From: Nitrosopumilaceae archaeon
GTDB lineage: Archaea; Thermoproteota; Nitrososphaeria; Nitrososphaerales; Nitrosopumilaceae
Length of the DNA: 13,889 bases
Assembly (NCBI GenBank): GCA_013867245.1
Contig: JACENB010000052.1
Coordinates: forward strand, 1 to 13,889
Direction of reading: 5' to 3'
This document shows, piece after piece, positions 1 through 7,002 of the stretch. Numbering within the stretch: position 1 is the stretch's first letter; each line of letters starts with the position of its first letter. A program made the position numbers and the translations under genes. The notes beneath the pieces are model-generated. The model was given only the letters and a program-made list of their open reading frames with translations, did not search any database and was not told the origin of the DNA.

Positions 1-152
1 ACCATTAATGCAATTCCTAGATACAAACAATTTTTTGCTTTTTTTGGGTCATCATTACGCAAAATAAAATATGCGATAATTCCTCCAATTATTCCAAAAA
101 ATATTGGCAACAAAAACCATAGGTTGCTCCTTGGTCTTTCTGGATAGGACAT
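1..152 (-). CDS. Small membrane protein, partial (N-terminus only)
   Basis: The reading frame begins at an ATG at 152-150 and stays open to the window edge, so about 50 residues are visible and the C-terminus lies outside. It starts with a short polar segment (MSYPERPRSN) followed by a hydrophobic stretch of about 20 residues rich in Phe, Ile and Gly, which should be one membrane span. Then come a charged NDDPKKAKN loop and the start of a second hydrophobic segment. It lies 10 nt downstream of the zinc-ribbon gene on the same strand, so the two are probably co-transcribed. I recognise no characterised family and assign no function. Confidence 0.6.
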   Translation of the reverse strand, partial: MSYPERPRSNLWFLLPIFFGIIGGIIAYFILRNDDPKKAKNCLYLGIALM

Positions 153-162
153 TTTCTTAAAA

Positions 163-411
163 TTATTTTGCAGTAGCTGCTTTTTTCTGTAACTGTGTTA
201 TTTCTATCTCAACAGTTTCTAATGGATCTTCTACTTGATTTCGTTTAATTGAGAACATTTTTGGTTTTTCAAAGTCATCTGTGCAATCTGGACATGCGTA
301 AACTAGTACTCTGTGTTCATTTGGTGCTTTAGGATTTGATAATCTAGGGTAATACACTAGTCTTGCGCCACAATCAACACAATATCTGTTGGCCCTTCTA
401 GTTCTGACCAA
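163..411 (-). CDS. Small zinc-ribbon protein, 82 aa
   Basis: An 82-residue protein with two CxxC pairs, CVDC at residues 11-14 and CPDC at 40-43, the arrangement of a zinc-ribbon knuckle. A basic N-terminus (MVRTRRANR) precedes it and a lysine/alanine-rich tail follows. The start is TTG at 411-409. A perfect AGGAGG at 423-418, six bases before it, decides this start; the nearby ATG at 427-425 is out of frame. The protein may bind nucleic acid or act as a small partner protein, but I do not recognise a named family. It precedes the partial membrane protein and lies downstream of two palindromes that could regulate it. Confidence 0.7.
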   Translation of the reverse strand: MVRTRRANRYCVDCGARLVYYPRLSNPKAPNEHRVLVYACPDCTDDFEKPKMFSIKRNQVEDPLETVEIEITQLQKKAATAK

Positions 412-498
412 TGTAAACCTCCTGCATTATTCTAAATGTGCGATCATCTATTAGATCTATGTTGTCTAATAGTGTAAACCAATTACTGTCAACCGATC

Positions 499-528
499 AA
501 TATTTCTAAATTCGAATTTAGAAATATT
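499..528. repeat. Perfect 30-bp palindrome (element A)
   Basis: Bases 499-528 equal their own reverse complement without interruption; the core is CTAAATTCGAATTTAG and the arms read AATATTT/AAATATT. It lies between tRNA-Asn and the zinc-ribbon gene, 88 bp upstream of the latter's start. It closely resembles element B at 574-595. A dimeric DNA-binding protein's operator is the simplest reading. A cruciform or RNA hairpin is also possible because there is no loop-forming spacer constraint on the DNA form. Confidence 0.75.
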
Positions 529-573
529 ATTTATCTGGACTGGTAATTATGTCACAAGTATCAAAACAAAATG

Positions 574-595
574 TTTCAAAACTCGAGTTTAGAAA
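574..595. repeat. Near-perfect 22-bp palindrome (element B)
   Basis: Bases 574-595 form a 22-bp palindrome centred on CTCGAG with one mismatched pair (578/591). Its right half, CGAGTTTAGAAATA, matches element A's CGAATTTAGAAATA with one substitution, so the two are copies of one motif, approximately TTTCTAAAYTCGARTTTAGAAA. Centres are 71 bp apart. Element B begins 5 bp beyond the encoded CCA end of tRNA-Asn, so it could also affect 3' processing or termination of that transcript. Confidence 0.65.
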
Positions 596-599
596 TAAG

Positions 600-676
600 T
601 GGCGCCGCCCATCAGACTTGAACTGACGACCGTCCGATTAACAGTCGGATGCTCTACCACGCTGAGCTAGGGCGGC
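600..676 (-). tRNA. tRNA-Asn (anticodon GTT), CCA encoded
   Basis: A complete cloverleaf can be drawn on the minus strand. The acceptor stem is GCCGCCC/GGGCGGC, the D stem GCTC/GAGC, and the anticodon stem TCCGA/TCGGA encloses CTGTTAA with anticodon GTT. The variable loop is CGGTC and the T stem GTCAG/CTGAT encloses TTCAAGT. Body plus discriminator G spans 676 to 603, and the next three bases (602-600) spell CCA, so the 3' end appears genome-encoded. There is no intron. It lies after the ribosomal operon's last gene but has its own candidate TATA box. Confidence 0.95.
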
Positions 677-701
677 AACATGTTTGTACCTTGGCAAAAG
701 T

Positions 702-709
702 GATTTAAT
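702..709 (-). promoter_or_regulatory. Candidate TATA box for tRNA-Asn
   Basis: On the minus strand this reads ATTAAATC, centred about 29 bp upstream of the mature tRNA 5' end, which would place the start site a few bases before position 676. Spacing fits an archaeal promoter with a very short 5' leader. The match to the TATA consensus is modest. Confidence 0.4.
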
Positions 710-749
710 CCTTGCGACTATACAATTTAGACCAAAGTTGATAGGTAGT

Positions 750-1037
750 TTAGTTAAATTTGGCAAAAAATTCTTTGATTTCTTTTGAATGACTCTCTAC
801 TAGTTCAATTATTTCCAAGTGCTCATCTGCTGTAGGTTCCCTTTGATGCACAACTTGAAATGCGCTAAGTGCTGAACCGACCATTTCCCCAACAAAGAAA
901 CCACACAAAAAATCTCCAATTTTTTCACAATCCCAAATTTCTCCAACTCTTGGGGAAGCTCCTGATTTTTTGTATAATTCTAAGGTTTGTGTGATTAAGT
1001 CTGTTGTTTGTTTAGTAAACTCAGGGTCTAGGGTCAT
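750..1037 (-). CDS. Hypothetical protein, 95 aa, at the end of the ribosomal operon
   Basis: A 95-residue acidic protein that starts at ATG 1037-1035, 15 nt after the L6 stop, so it is most likely the last cistron of the ribosomal transcript. It looks mostly helical. A central segment (about residues 43-62) is hydrophobic with small residues and two cysteines lie close by (C37 and C45), and the last third is strongly charged (EHLEIIELVESHSKEIKEFF). The hydrophobic patch is broken by Glu and Gly, so a membrane span is doubtful. I do not recognise a family. In most archaea this position holds L32e. Confidence 0.6.
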   Translation of the reverse strand: MTLDPEFTKQTTDLITQTLELYKKSGASPRVGEIWDCEKIGDFLCGFFVGEMVGSALSAFQVVHQREPTADEHLEIIELVESHSKEIKEFFAKFN

Positions 1038-1052
1038 TAGAAAAACTATGAT

Positions 1053-1610
1053 TTACTTTTCTATGCCTTTTTTCTTCTCATAGACGTAGATACCGTCTAG
1101 GAAAACTCTATGATCTTTGTTCTTTACTTTAGTTTTTAATTCAATATTTGCTGCAGTTTGTGTAATGTCTGTCCAAACTTCTCCAGTAAGAATTACATCT
1201 TCACCTTTTGGAACCACTTTTGTATTTCCCATGATGTGTGTACTTCTTGGTGCTCTTTCACCTTGGAAGTTTTCAATTAGAATTTTTTTACCTTCTACTT
1301 TTACTGTAATTGGAAAGTGTGCAAAGACTACCTTCATTTTGATTGTGTATCCCTCTACAAGACCTTCACAAATATTTCTGATAATTGATCTTGCAGTATG
1401 TAAAATTGCATAATCTCTTTTTCTCTCACCAATTGTTTTGAGATTTACTTTACCATCTGCAATTTCGATTTTTACTGGAATGTTTCTGAAATTTTTGTAT
1501 GTTTTACCTAGTGGTCCTTCAAACAATAACATGTTTTTGTTTTGTGTAACTGTTACTCCTTCAGGAATATCTACCTGGTCTTGCATTTTTTCTAGTTGAC
1601 TAGTAGACAT
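1053..1610 (-). CDS. rpl6: Large-subunit ribosomal protein L6 (uL6)
   Basis: 185 residues, the normal archaeal uL6 size. uL6 binds 23S rRNA near the sarcin-ricin loop and factor-binding region. Two tandem L6 folds are recognisable. The second contains the conserved HFPITVKVEG segment followed by ENFQGER and a basic C-terminal tail. The ATG at 1610-1608 overlaps the 3' end of S8 by 11 nt, which suggests translational coupling. It is the last recognisable ribosomal protein in the run; the genes that usually follow (L32e, L19e, L18) are not here. Confidence 0.95.
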   Translation of the reverse strand: MSTSQLEKMQDQVDIPEGVTVTQNKNMLLFEGPLGKTYKNFRNIPVKIEIADGKVNLKTIGERKRDYAILHTARSIIRNICEGLVEGYTIKMKVVFAHFPITVKVEGKKILIENFQGERAPRSTHIMGNTKVVPKGEDVILTGEVWTDITQTAANIELKTKVKNKDHRVFLDGIYVYEKKKGIEK

Positions 1611-1992
1611 ATCCTATCAAAAATCCTCCAATTCCTTTTTGAGATGCTTCATGATGAGACATTACTCCTTGGTTAGTTGTAACTAGAAGCATTCCTCTGT
1701 CATATGCTGGCAAGTATTGCTGTTCCCAGTTGTTAAATTCGTCTGTTTTTACTTTGAATCTTGGTGAAATTGCTCCACACTTTGTGATTTTTGCCAATAA
1801 TTTGATTTTGAATTTACCTCCTCTTTTGTCGTCAATGTGTTCAAATTCTCCAATGTATCCATCTTTTTGAAGAGTTTTGAGTACTTCAATTCCTAATTTT
1901 GAAGTTGGAAGAATAGTACATTCGCCTTTTCTTCTTGTTTCATTGTTGTACAATGTTACGAATAGATTTGCTAAAATGTTAGTTGCTGGCAT
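1600..1992 (-). CDS. rps8: Small-subunit ribosomal protein S8 (uS8)
   Basis: 130 residues, as expected for archaeal uS8, which binds helix 21 of 16S rRNA in the central domain. The typical opening (MPATNILANLFVTLYNNE) and the C-terminal segment DRGMLLVTTNQGVMSHHEA are clear; the latter is the conserved rRNA-binding GhxhhoTspGhhsHxEA stretch of the family. The start ATG at 1992 follows GGTGAT (2003-1998) by five bases, and the TGA stop of S14 lies inside that Shine-Dalgarno sequence. Confidence 0.96.
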   Translation of the reverse strand: MPATNILANLFVTLYNNETRRKGECTILPTSKLGIEVLKTLQKDGYIGEFEHIDDKRGGKFKIKLLAKITKCGAISPRFKVKTDEFNNWEQQYLPAYDRGMLLVTTNQGVMSHHEASQKGIGGFLIGYVY

Positions 1993-1998
1993 ATTTTA

Positions 1999-2178
1999 TC
2001 ACCGATTTTTCCTAAATCCTAGAGATGTTGCTACTTCTCTGAAGCATCGTCTGCATATCATTAAATCGTATTTTTGAATAACTGCTGTATAATCTCCACA
2101 TCTTTTACACCATCTTGAACCTCTGCCAAAGTCGTGCTTTTTTCTTCCAGTAAATTCGTATGATCTATCTTTTGCCAT
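1999..2178 (-). CDS. rps14: Small-subunit ribosomal protein S14 (uS14), zinc form
   Basis: A 59-residue gene read directly from the minus strand between L5 and S8. It contains two CxxC pairs, CKRC at residues 24-27 and CRRC at 42-45, the zinc-binding type of S14 used in archaea, and a basic C-terminus (GFRKNR). S14 sits in the head of the 30S subunit near the decoding site. Its ATG shares one base with the stop of L5 (TAATG junction). Its own TGA forms part of the S8 ribosome binding site. Confidence 0.95.
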   Translation of the reverse strand: MAKDRSYEFTGRKKHDFGRGSRWCKRCGDYTAVIQKYDLMICRRCFREVATSLGFRKNR

Positions 2179-2699
2179 TATGCTACCGTCACTCCAAACT
2201 CTTTTGCTAGATAATCCTTTGCTTCTTGACTTGTGATAATGTGAGATTTTCCAACACTTGCTTTGTGTTTACTTCTTTTTCTAATTCCATATCCTGGTCT
2301 AGTTAGTGTAACCGAAATTCCAAGACCTAAGATTCCAATTGATGGTTCGTATTTTACACCTGGGATATCGATGTGTTCTCTAATTCCAAATGAATAATTT
2401 CCAAAGTTATCAAAAGCTCTTCCATTTACTGTGTTGCCTTTTGCTTCAAGCAATCTTTTCAATAATGCTATAGCATCATCACCACGAATTGTTACTGCAA
2501 CTCCAATTGGTTCTCCTTTTCTTACACCCCAATCTCTTTGTGTTTCTTTTGCATTGCGTGCTGCTGGTTTTTTACCTGAAATTTGTTCTAGTGCTCTACT
2601 TGCAATTTCAATTACATCTCCTGATTTACCTACTCCCATGTTGAGAACTACTTTCTCTAATGAGATTTTTTTCATTGGGGATTCTGTTGTTTGAGACAT
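2178..2699 (-). CDS. rpl5: Large-subunit ribosomal protein L5 (uL5)
   Basis: 173 residues, normal for archaeal uL5, which binds 5S rRNA and contacts the P-site tRNA in the central protuberance. The family segments KISLEKVVLNMGVGKSGD near the start, the GVRKGEPIGVAVTIRG region, and FGIREHIDIPGVKYEPSIG are all visible. The ATG at 2699 lies three bases past an AGTGAT whose TGA is the S4e stop. Its own TAA overlaps the S14 start by one base. Confidence 0.96.
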   Translation of the reverse strand: MSQTTESPMKKISLEKVVLNMGVGKSGDVIEIASRALEQISGKKPAARNAKETQRDWGVRKGEPIGVAVTIRGDDAIALLKRLLEAKGNTVNGRAFDNFGNYSFGIREHIDIPGVKYEPSIGILGLGISVTLTRPGYGIRKRSKHKASVGKSHIITSQEAKDYLAKEFGVTVA

Positions 2700-2703
2700 A
2701 TTA

Positions 2704-3420
2704 TCACTTTAATTGAATTACTGGTTCCTCTTTTCCGATTGGCATAATGATGTCTGCTGGAATTTCGATTTTTCTATCTCCTAATGATAGGATGACTCTT
2801 TTTGGAAGAATGAATGTACCTTCTTCAATACTTTCAATTTTTCCGATTTGTCCTGCGTTAATTCCACGTGTTACTAGTCCGTTATTACCTGGTTCTAATT
2901 TAATTACTTCAAGAATTTTTTGTTCTGGTACTTGTATCAAACACACATCACCAACATTTACTTTGGTATCTGAAATTGTTGAACGACCATCATGGAATCC
3001 AATTTGCATTTTTCCTTTATTGATTGTAGTTTTACTTGTAACTCTTACGAGTTTTTTTGTTTTTTCTGATTCGTTAATTTTGATTGGTTTGAGTAATTTA
3101 CCATCTGTTGGAACTAGACGATAAACATCTGAAACATTTTCTAATTCAACTACATCCATCAATCCAATTGCATGGTGTAGTGATTTTCTAACAACACCAT
3201 CAATCTTTACTTTGCCAGAATAGATTGCAGTCTTTGCTTCTCTAAGACTTGTAACAATTTTTAGCATATCTCTAAGAAATACTGCTGTTGGTACTGAATG
3301 ATGTTTTTTGTGTGGTCCTGGTCTTACTGTAATTACAAATCTCTTGTCTTTTCTGGCAATTCCCCAGAACTGAGGTGCCATTTGACGTTTGAGTTTTTTA
3401 CTACCTGAAATACTTACCAT
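2704..3420 (-). CDS. rps4e: Small-subunit ribosomal protein S4e (eS4)
   Basis: 238 residues. eS4 is found in archaea and eukaryotes but not bacteria, so it fixes the domain. The N-terminal region (KKLKRQMAPQFWGIARKDKRFVITVRPGPH) is followed by an S4-like RNA-binding domain at about residues 45-100, a central domain, and a KOW-type segment around residues 175-210 (NNGLVTRGINAGQIGKIESIE). Its ATG overlaps the L24 stop by one base. Confidence 0.96.
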   Translation of the reverse strand: MVSISGSKKLKRQMAPQFWGIARKDKRFVITVRPGPHKKHHSVPTAVFLRDMLKIVTSLREAKTAIYSGKVKIDGVVRKSLHHAIGLMDVVELENVSDVYRLVPTDGKLLKPIKINESEKTKKLVRVTSKTTINKGKMQIGFHDGRSTISDTKVNVGDVCLIQVPEQKILEVIKLEPGNNGLVTRGINAGQIGKIESIEEGTFILPKRVILSLGDRKIEIPADIIMPIGKEEPVIQLK

Positions 3421-3878
3421 TATTCATCATTCTCCTTTTTTTCGGATTTTTTCTCCACTTTTGTTTCTTTAGTCTCTTCTTTGGCAGGCTTTTCCTCTGC
3501 TTTTGGTGCTACCTTAGGCTGCTTTCTTGGGTCTTTACCCTCGAGTTTTGCCATTCTCCATTTGTCATCTGTGTTTAATGATGTAACAACTAAGTTTGAG
3601 GTGTGAATGAATACATCGAATTTATCTCCCTTAGTTTTCTCTTTCTTTACCCCTTCAATTGCAACGCTGCTTTTTGCTGTAGATACTTCTGCAACTTTGC
3701 CATCTACACCTTTGAATTCTCCTCTAAGAATTGTTACGCTATCACCTTCGATTACTCTAACACTTTTCTTTCCATATTTTTTATGAAGATCTTTTGATAG
3801 TGCACTTCCAAGTTGTTTGCTTTTTGTTTGGTAAGATGCACGATAAATCATCTTGTTACGCATTTTAGTTGGTTTCAT
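3420..3878 (-). CDS. rpl24: Large-subunit ribosomal protein L24 (uL24)
   Basis: 152 residues. uL24 binds 23S rRNA domain I and helps start 50S assembly near the exit tunnel. The KOW motif is at about residues 43-70 ([22 protein letters not shown]). The segment [11 protein letters not shown] and the DPRKQ region close the globular part. The last roughly 30 residues are a Lys/Glu-rich low-complexity tail ([20 protein letters not shown]), longer than in many archaeal homologues. It starts 4 nt after the L14 stop. Confidence 0.95.
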   Translation of the reverse strand: MKPTKMRNKMIYRASYQTKSKQLGSALSKDLHKKYGKKSVRVIEGDSVTILRGEFKGVDGKVAEVSTAKSSVAIEGVKKEKTKGDKFDVFIHTSNLVVTSLNTDDKWRMAKLEGKDPRKQPKVAPKAEEKPAKEETKETKVEKKSEKKENDE

Positions 3879-3882
3879 TTTG

Positions 3883-4305
3883 TTATACCACCATTGATGC
3901 CAAGTTAGCTACTCTTGGCCATTTCTCTGAAGCTTCTGCTGCTACTGGTCCTTTGATGTCTGTTCCTTTTGTTTCTCCTTCTGGAGTGATCAACACTGCT
4001 GCGTTGTCTTCAAAACAAACTCTTACGCCGTTTAATCTGCGAACTGGATATTTTTGTCTAATTATAACTGCACCATACACTTGTTTTCTTAATTCTGCTG
4101 GTCCTTTCTTTACAACAACATTACAAAAGTCTCCAACTGATGCTGAAGGAAGTCTTGATGCTCTTGTTTTGTGTCTTGGAACATTGATTACTTCTAAAAT
4201 TTTTGCGCCAGAATTATCGGCACATACAATGTTAGCTCCAACTGGAATTACTTTAGTTACATATGGACGGAATTCTTCTACTCCTTTACCTGCTTGTTTT
4301 GCCAT
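3883..4305 (-). CDS. rpl14: Large-subunit ribosomal protein L14 (uL14)
   Basis: 140 residues, the usual archaeal size. uL14 sits at the subunit interface and is the docking site for anti-association factor eIF6/aIF6. It has the highly conserved core: [18 protein letters not shown], then a basic patch, [20 protein letters not shown], and [20 protein letters not shown] near the end. ATG at 4305 has GGAGGT about nine bases upstream and shares a base with the S17 stop. The opposite strand holds an uninterrupted 148-codon frame, which is a shadow. Confidence 0.97.
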   Translation of the reverse strand: MAKQAGKGVEEFRPYVTKVIPVGANIVCADNSGAKILEVINVPRHKTRASRLPSASVGDFCNVVVKKGPAELRKQVYGAVIIRQKYPVRRLNGVRVCFEDNAAVLITPEGETKGTDIKGPVAAEASEKWPRVANLASMVV

Positions 4306-4628
4306 TATGATCTAACCTCCACAACAACATATGATACGGATTTTGATATTGGTCTGCATTCTGCAGTCAATACACTGTCTCCGGATTCAACATCAATGCA
4401 GCCTGGAACGTGGGCATGAATACTACTCTTTCCTCTTGCATATCTCTTGAATTTGTTAAAGTAAATTGGTGCATCTTTTTGTAAAGTGATTGTTTGTTTT
4501 GCTTTGCTTCCAGTAACCTTACCATCAAAGAGTTTTCCTCTGATTGCCAATTCTCCGTGGAATGGACAGTGTTTATCTGTGCATTCTCTCTTTGGTTCTT
4601 TTACTTTTAATCCAATGTTTCTAGTCAT
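4305..4628 (-). CDS. rps17: Small-subunit ribosomal protein S17 (uS17)
   Basis: 107 residues, typical of archaeal uS17, an OB-fold protein that binds 16S rRNA in the 5' domain. Diagnostic features are the archaeal insert CTDKHCPFHGEL at residues 16-27 with cysteines 16 and 21, the RARGKS-like YARGKSSIHAHVPGCIDV stretch, and the ending VSYVVVEVRS. A GGAGG six bases before the ATG supports the start. The ATG overlaps the Rnp1 stop as ATGA. Confidence 0.96.
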   Translation of the reverse strand: MTRNIGLKVKEPKRECTDKHCPFHGELAIRGKLFDGKVTGSKAKQTITLQKDAPIYFNKFKRYARGKSSIHAHVPGCIDVESGDSVLTAECRPISKSVSYVVVEVRS

Positions 4629-4891
4629 GCCTTTCCTCCAATTCTATCAAATGGTCTTTTTGCAATTTTTGAACCCTCGACAATAACGTCGCTATTATCA
4701 ATTGAGAATTTCCAATTGCTTGTTGATTTTGCAATTGTTTTCATTCCATTTTCTGTGTTAATTGTAAACATTGATTTTGTTTCATTTTCAATTCTTCCAT
4801 TTAATCCTATTACTTGAGGGTTGGTTGATTGTACAATCTCGGTGTTTAATCCGATAAATTCATGTGATGTAATATTGTCTGCTGTGATCAT
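4625..4891 (-). CDS. rnp1: RNase P protein component 1 (Rpp29/Pop4 family)
   Basis: 88 residues with the Rpp29 fold signature. An N-terminal HEFIGLNTEIV segment is followed by an Sm-like barrel with GLNGRIENETKSMFTI and a C-terminal VEGSKIAKRPFDRI. The protein pairs with Rnp4 (Rpp21) on the specificity domain of archaeal RNase P RNA and helps remove 5' leaders from pre-tRNA. Its position between L29 and S17 is the standard archaeal arrangement. ATGA overlaps join it to both neighbours. Confidence 0.95.
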   Translation of the reverse strand: MITADNITSHEFIGLNTEIVQSTNPQVIGLNGRIENETKSMFTINTENGMKTIAKSTSNWKFSIDNSDVIVEGSKIAKRPFDRIGGKA

Positions 4892-5094
4892 TTCTCTTTC
4901 TTCATCTCGTTTACTCTAGTAAGCATTCTTGCGATGTCGTGGCGCAGTGGTTTTAGTTTTCCACTTTCTTTTCTTAGTGTACCTTTTGCGGCATCTACTC
5001 TAAGTTTTGCAAGTTCACTTCTTGATTCTTGGATCTTGCTTTTTAGATCTTTTTCATTTAGTTGTTTAATTGTCTTCATACTGATTCTGGTCAT
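4888..5094 (-). CDS. rpl29: Large-subunit ribosomal protein L29 (uL29)
   Basis: 68 residues forming the expected helical hairpin: an [20 protein letters not shown] helix followed by [10 protein letters not shown] and a second basic helix with the family's [10 protein letters not shown] segment. uL29 lies at the tunnel exit and contacts the signal recognition particle. The ATG at 5094 overlaps the S3 stop by four bases. A second Met at residue 6 is a possible alternative start, but the ATGA coupling favours the first. Confidence 0.94.
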   Translation of the reverse strand: MTRISMKTIKQLNEKDLKSKIQESRSELAKLRVDAAKGTLRKESGKLKPLRHDIARMLTRVNEMKKEK

Positions 5095-5846
5095 TTGAGT
5101 TGTGCCTCCTCTTCTTCTAATGTTTCAAGTTCTTTCATCTTTTCTTCTTCCATTGCAATTTGTTCAGATTCAGTTCTTGCCTTCTTTTCTGCTGCTGTTT
5201 CGTCTCTCATCTTACCTGTTTCTGCATCTTTGACTTGTTTTGCTTTCTTTGGTTTCTCAATCTTCATTTCAAATTCTGGAACAAATTTTTCTTTTCTAGC
5301 GATTCTAATTCTAATTCCGATTAATCCCATTGGGGTGTTGACATGTGCAATGTCTTCTGCAACAATTACTTCTGCATGATGACCTGCTCTTGGTAAAATT
5401 CCTGCTGTGTGTTTTTCAAATGCAGAACGGTCACCTCTTAGTTTACCTGAGATTGTAATTTGAACTCCCATTGCGCCATTTTCCATTATTTGTTTTAGTG
5501 TCCACATGGTTGCTCTTCTAAATGCTGTACCTCTTTCAAGATGTGAAGCCATTCTATTACACATCACACTTGGTGATAGTTCTGGTTTCTCAATCTCTAC
5601 TACTGAAATTTGTGGGTTCTTTAGTCCAAAGTCTGTTGCTAATTTGTCAGTAAGGTCTCTAATTCCTGAACCTTTTCTTCCAATAACTATTCCTGGTCTT
5701 GTTACATGTAATGCAACTCTGGTACCTGTTGGTGTTTTTGAAATCTCTGCATGTGAAAATCCTGCTTCTTTGATTGCATCTCTAAGATAATCTTTGAGTA
5801 GCATCATATTGTAGTTGTCTTTGATTACGTTTTTCACAGATGACAT
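5091..5846 (-). CDS. rps3: Small-subunit ribosomal protein S3 (uS3)
   Basis: 251 residues. A type II KH domain covers about residues 15-85 with the GxxG loop GRKG at 56-59 ([15 protein letters not shown]). The S3 C-terminal domain follows with [21 protein letters not shown]. uS3 sits in the 30S head at the mRNA entry channel. The last 45 or so residues are a charged, probably disordered Glu/Lys tail ([17 protein letters not shown]). The start lies 2 nt after the L22 stop with a GGAGAT upstream. Confidence 0.97.
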   Translation of the reverse strand: MSSVKNVIKDNYNMMLLKDYLRDAIKEAGFSHAEISKTPTGTRVALHVTRPGIVIGRKGSGIRDLTDKLATDFGLKNPQISVVEIEKPELSPSVMCNRMASHLERGTAFRRATMWTLKQIMENGAMGVQITISGKLRGDRSAFEKHTAGILPRAGHHAEVIVAEDIAHVNTPMGLIGIRIRIARKEKFVPEFEMKIEKPKKAKQVKDAETGKMRDETAAEKKARTESEQIAMEEEKMKELETLEEEEAQLK

Positions 5847-5848
5847 TT

Positions 5849-6307
5849 CTAAATCTCCTGAGCCACCAACTCGACATGTGTTAATACATTGTTCTTTGGA
5901 GTTGCTCTTCCCATTGCTCTTGGGATGAATCTTTTTACAATTACTCCTTTGTGAACAGTTGCGTTTACAATCTTTAATCTATCTAAATCCATGCCTTTGT
6001 ATTCTGCATTTGATTCTAAATTATCTAAAACTTTGATGAATTCTTTTGCTGTTTTTTGTGGGTAACGTCCTGCCATCATACCAGGGTCTCCTTTGTGTCC
6101 TACTTGGTTCTTGTATCTTCTAAATGCAACAGCTCTGTCTTTGTGAATTACTGCTTGCAAGTAATCTCTTGCTTTTTCAATTGACAATCCTTTGATTGCA
6201 ACTGCAACTTCTCTAGCGTGTTTATGTGACATGTCTTTTTCTCTTACTGAAGAGCGTACATGTCTTGTTGCGTCATAATTTTGGAAAGCGTAACCGAATC
6301 TACCCAT
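5849..6307 (-). CDS. rpl22: Large-subunit ribosomal protein L22 (uL22)
   Basis: 152 residues from the chosen ATG at 6307. uL22 lines the polypeptide exit tunnel. The family pattern is clear: [20 protein letters not shown] near residues 27-46, YKNQVGHK in the middle, and HVELVA at the end. The frame also allows a GTG start at 6316 (MII added), but AGTGAT, which includes the S19 TGA stop, sits four bases before the ATG. The same arrangement occurs at the S4e-L5 junction, so ATG 6307 is preferred. Confidence 0.94.
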   Translation of the reverse strand: MGRFGYAFQNYDATRHVRSSVREKDMSHKHAREVAVAIKGLSIEKARDYLQAVIHKDRAVAFRRYKNQVGHKGDPGMMAGRYPQKTAKEFIKVLDNLESNAEYKGMDLDRLKIVNATVHKGVIVKRFIPRAMGRATPKNNVLTHVELVAQEI

Positions 6308-6312
6308 AATAA

Positions 6313-6708
6313 TCACTTCAATGGTACATAGAGGCTGGATCTTGATGCGCCGACACCTGGTGCACCGTGTGAAACCTTCTTGTTTGTTATGACATATTCT
6401 CCCAAATAATGACCAATCATTTCTGTTCTGATTGTAACTGGTCTGAATTCTTTTCCTGAGAAAACATTTACTGTAACATCTACCATGTATGGTAGGATAA
6501 TCAAATCTCTAACGTGAGTCTTGATTGGATTTTTTAATTTGCCTGCTTTTGCTGCTTTGATCTCTTCGATTAGTTTTCTTTTACCGTCGTTAATTCCTCT
6601 GGTAAGAGATCTTCTTTGTCTTGCATTGAATAATTGGAATAATTTCTCTAATGACATGTTGTCAAGTTCTTCTTTTGGAATTCCTCTGTATGAAAACTCT
6701 TTAACCAT
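6313..6708 (-). CDS. rps19: Small-subunit ribosomal protein S19 (uS19)
   Basis: 131 residues, within the archaeal range. uS19 binds the 16S rRNA head next to S13 and reaches towards the A site. The N-terminal extension includes FSYRGIPKEELDNM, followed by RSLTRG. The core includes KTHVRDLIILPYMVD, VNVFSGKEF and the strongly conserved MIGHYLGEYVIT ending with KVSHGAPGVGASRSS. It follows L23 after 27 nt, where most archaea carry L2. Confidence 0.96.
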   Translation of the reverse strand: MVKEFSYRGIPKEELDNMSLEKLFQLFNARQRRSLTRGINDGKRKLIEEIKAAKAGKLKNPIKTHVRDLIILPYMVDVTVNVFSGKEFRPVTIRTEMIGHYLGEYVITNKKVSHGAPGVGASRSSLYVPLK

Positions 6709-6735
6709 TTTTGTTCTTCACCTTCTAGCTCCCTA

Positions 6736-7002
6736 TTATAGCATTCCTATCTTTGTTGCGAGGTCTCTTGCTTTTTCTGTATTTTCGAACTGGACGAATG
6801 CTTTCTTACCGTAAATTGTTCTTGCTGTGTTGACGTTAGTGACTTTTTCATTGTATAGTGTATTAACTGCATCAGCAATCTGTGGTTTGCTTGCTGATCT
6901 CTCTACGATGAAACAAATCTTACTTTCGTTTTCAACCATTGCAAATGTCTTTTCAGTGATGTATGGTTTGATTATGATTTTACTTGCTTGATCTACATTC
7001 AT
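6736..7002 (-). CDS. rpl23: Large-subunit ribosomal protein L23 (uL23)
   Basis: 88 residues, typical for archaea. uL23 is at the tunnel exit and is the main SRP and Sec docking site. The sequence opens with the family's IIKPYITEKTFAMVE and has ICFIVERSASKPQIADAVNTLY and VNTARTIYGKKAFV. The ATG overlaps the L4 stop (ATGA). Downstream, 27 non-coding bases separate it from S19, with GGTGA about 12 bases before the S19 ATG. Confidence 0.96.
   Translation of the reverse strand: MNVDQASKIIIKPYITEKTFAMVENESKICFIVERSASKPQIADAVNTLYNEKVTNVNTARTIYGKKAFVQFENTEKARDLATKIGML

Noticed and set aside
499..595. The paired palindromes as terminal repeats of a mobile element
   Set aside because: Only about 45 bp lie between them, with no coding content, no visible target duplication and no transposase nearby.
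2747..3124. 125-codon plus-strand frame opposite S4e
   Set aside because: It lies inside a well-conserved ribosomal protein gene on the other strand and encodes no recognisable domain.
3869..4315. 148-codon open frame on the plus strand opposite L14
   Set aside because: It is fully antisense to the clearly conserved L14 gene, has no matching promoter, and its composition follows from the L14 codons. It is a shadow frame despite being longer than L14.
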